Assembly: GCA_902585415.1 (NCBI GenBank)
Contig: CACIDN010000001.1
Coordinates: forward strand, 1-64,000
Direction of reading: 5' to 3'
DNA length: 64,000 nt
DNA from: an uncultured Pelagibacteraceae bacterium
Lineage (GTDB): Bacteria; Pseudomonadota; Alphaproteobacteria; Pelagibacterales; Pelagibacteraceae
Of this stretch, positions 63,983 to 64,000 are shown in pieces. Position numbers and translations under genes: made by a program. The notes under the pieces were generated by a model. It did not search any database and was not told the origin of the DNA. It saw only the letters and a program-made list of their open reading frames with translations. Each line of letters starts with the position of its first letter. The first letter of the stretch is position 1.

Positions 63983-64000
63983 CCAAAGTGACATTAAGTC

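Overview
The window is a stretch of a very A+T-rich (roughly 70% A+T by eye), tightly packed bacterial chromosome. Several features point to a streamlined alphaproteobacterium of the SAR11 group (Pelagibacterales): a class I lysyl-tRNA synthetase, RegA/PrrA- and ChvG/ChvI-type regulators, a SAM-II riboswitch, a DUF1476 protein, and the gene orders rpmH-rnpA-yidD-yidC-argB-dapD-dapE and murA-DUF2948-hisD-infA. Genes abut or overlap by a few bases, convergent genes often overlap at their 3' ends, and no phage, transposon, IS or CRISPR structure was seen. The species assignment is an inference from gene content and composition.

Layout: 1-4169 is the end of the F1 ATP synthase operon (atpA partial, atpG, atpD, atpC). 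4162-10711 is a long minus-strand operon of growth genes (rplU, rpmA, obgE, proB, proA, nadD, rsfS, a CtpA-type protease, rppH). 10775-15356 has gloB-metW-metX behind a SAM-II riboswitch, divergent from hisC-tyrA. 15353-20499 is a minus-strand run with TrkH, an AmpG-like muropeptide permease, a cytoplasmic NlpC/P60 peptidase and a TPR-sulfotransferase. 20585-24059 carries lysS, pyrD, rpmB and a queuosine-precursor transporter. 24060-28228 is a polyamine cluster (ornithine decarboxylase, deoxyhypusine-synthase-like enzyme, AguB, AguA) whose leader contains an intrinsic terminator that looks like an attenuator. 28395-36892 holds regA, bioY, a lone ABC ATPase, polA, chvI-chvG and ahcY. 36876-41469 has tsaE, the amgK-murU cell-wall salvage pair, gpmA, a VanZ-like protein, the DUF1476 ATPase-zeta homologue, a nuclease and a lytic-transglycosylase-like lipoprotein. 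41466-52996 contains an RND pump with its fusion protein, sulfur and repair genes, a GT17 glycosyltransferase, a purine salvage pair, a small lipoprotein, hsp20 with a ROSE-like RNA thermometer, and an HDAC-like gene. 52993-58915 is dapE-dapD-HAD-argB-yidC-yidD-rnpA-rpmH. 59002-63982 holds a TVP38 protein, tRNA-Thr, small proteins, dcd, murA, DUF2948, hisD, infA and tRNA-Phe.

The genes form a few working groups. One is peptidoglycan synthesis and recycling (AmpG, NlpC/P60, AmgK, MurU, MurA, DapD/E). Another is methionine and SAM turnover (MetX/MetW under SAM-II, AhcY). A third is polyamine synthesis by two putrescine routes. The strongest unusual signals are RNA-level. Both tRNAs share an A18/G55 change in place of the near-universal G18/U55 tertiary pair. 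There is a riboswitch-like attenuator before ornithine decarboxylase and a ROSE-type thermometer before hsp20. Several promoters lie so close to their start codons that the mRNAs should be leaderless or nearly so.
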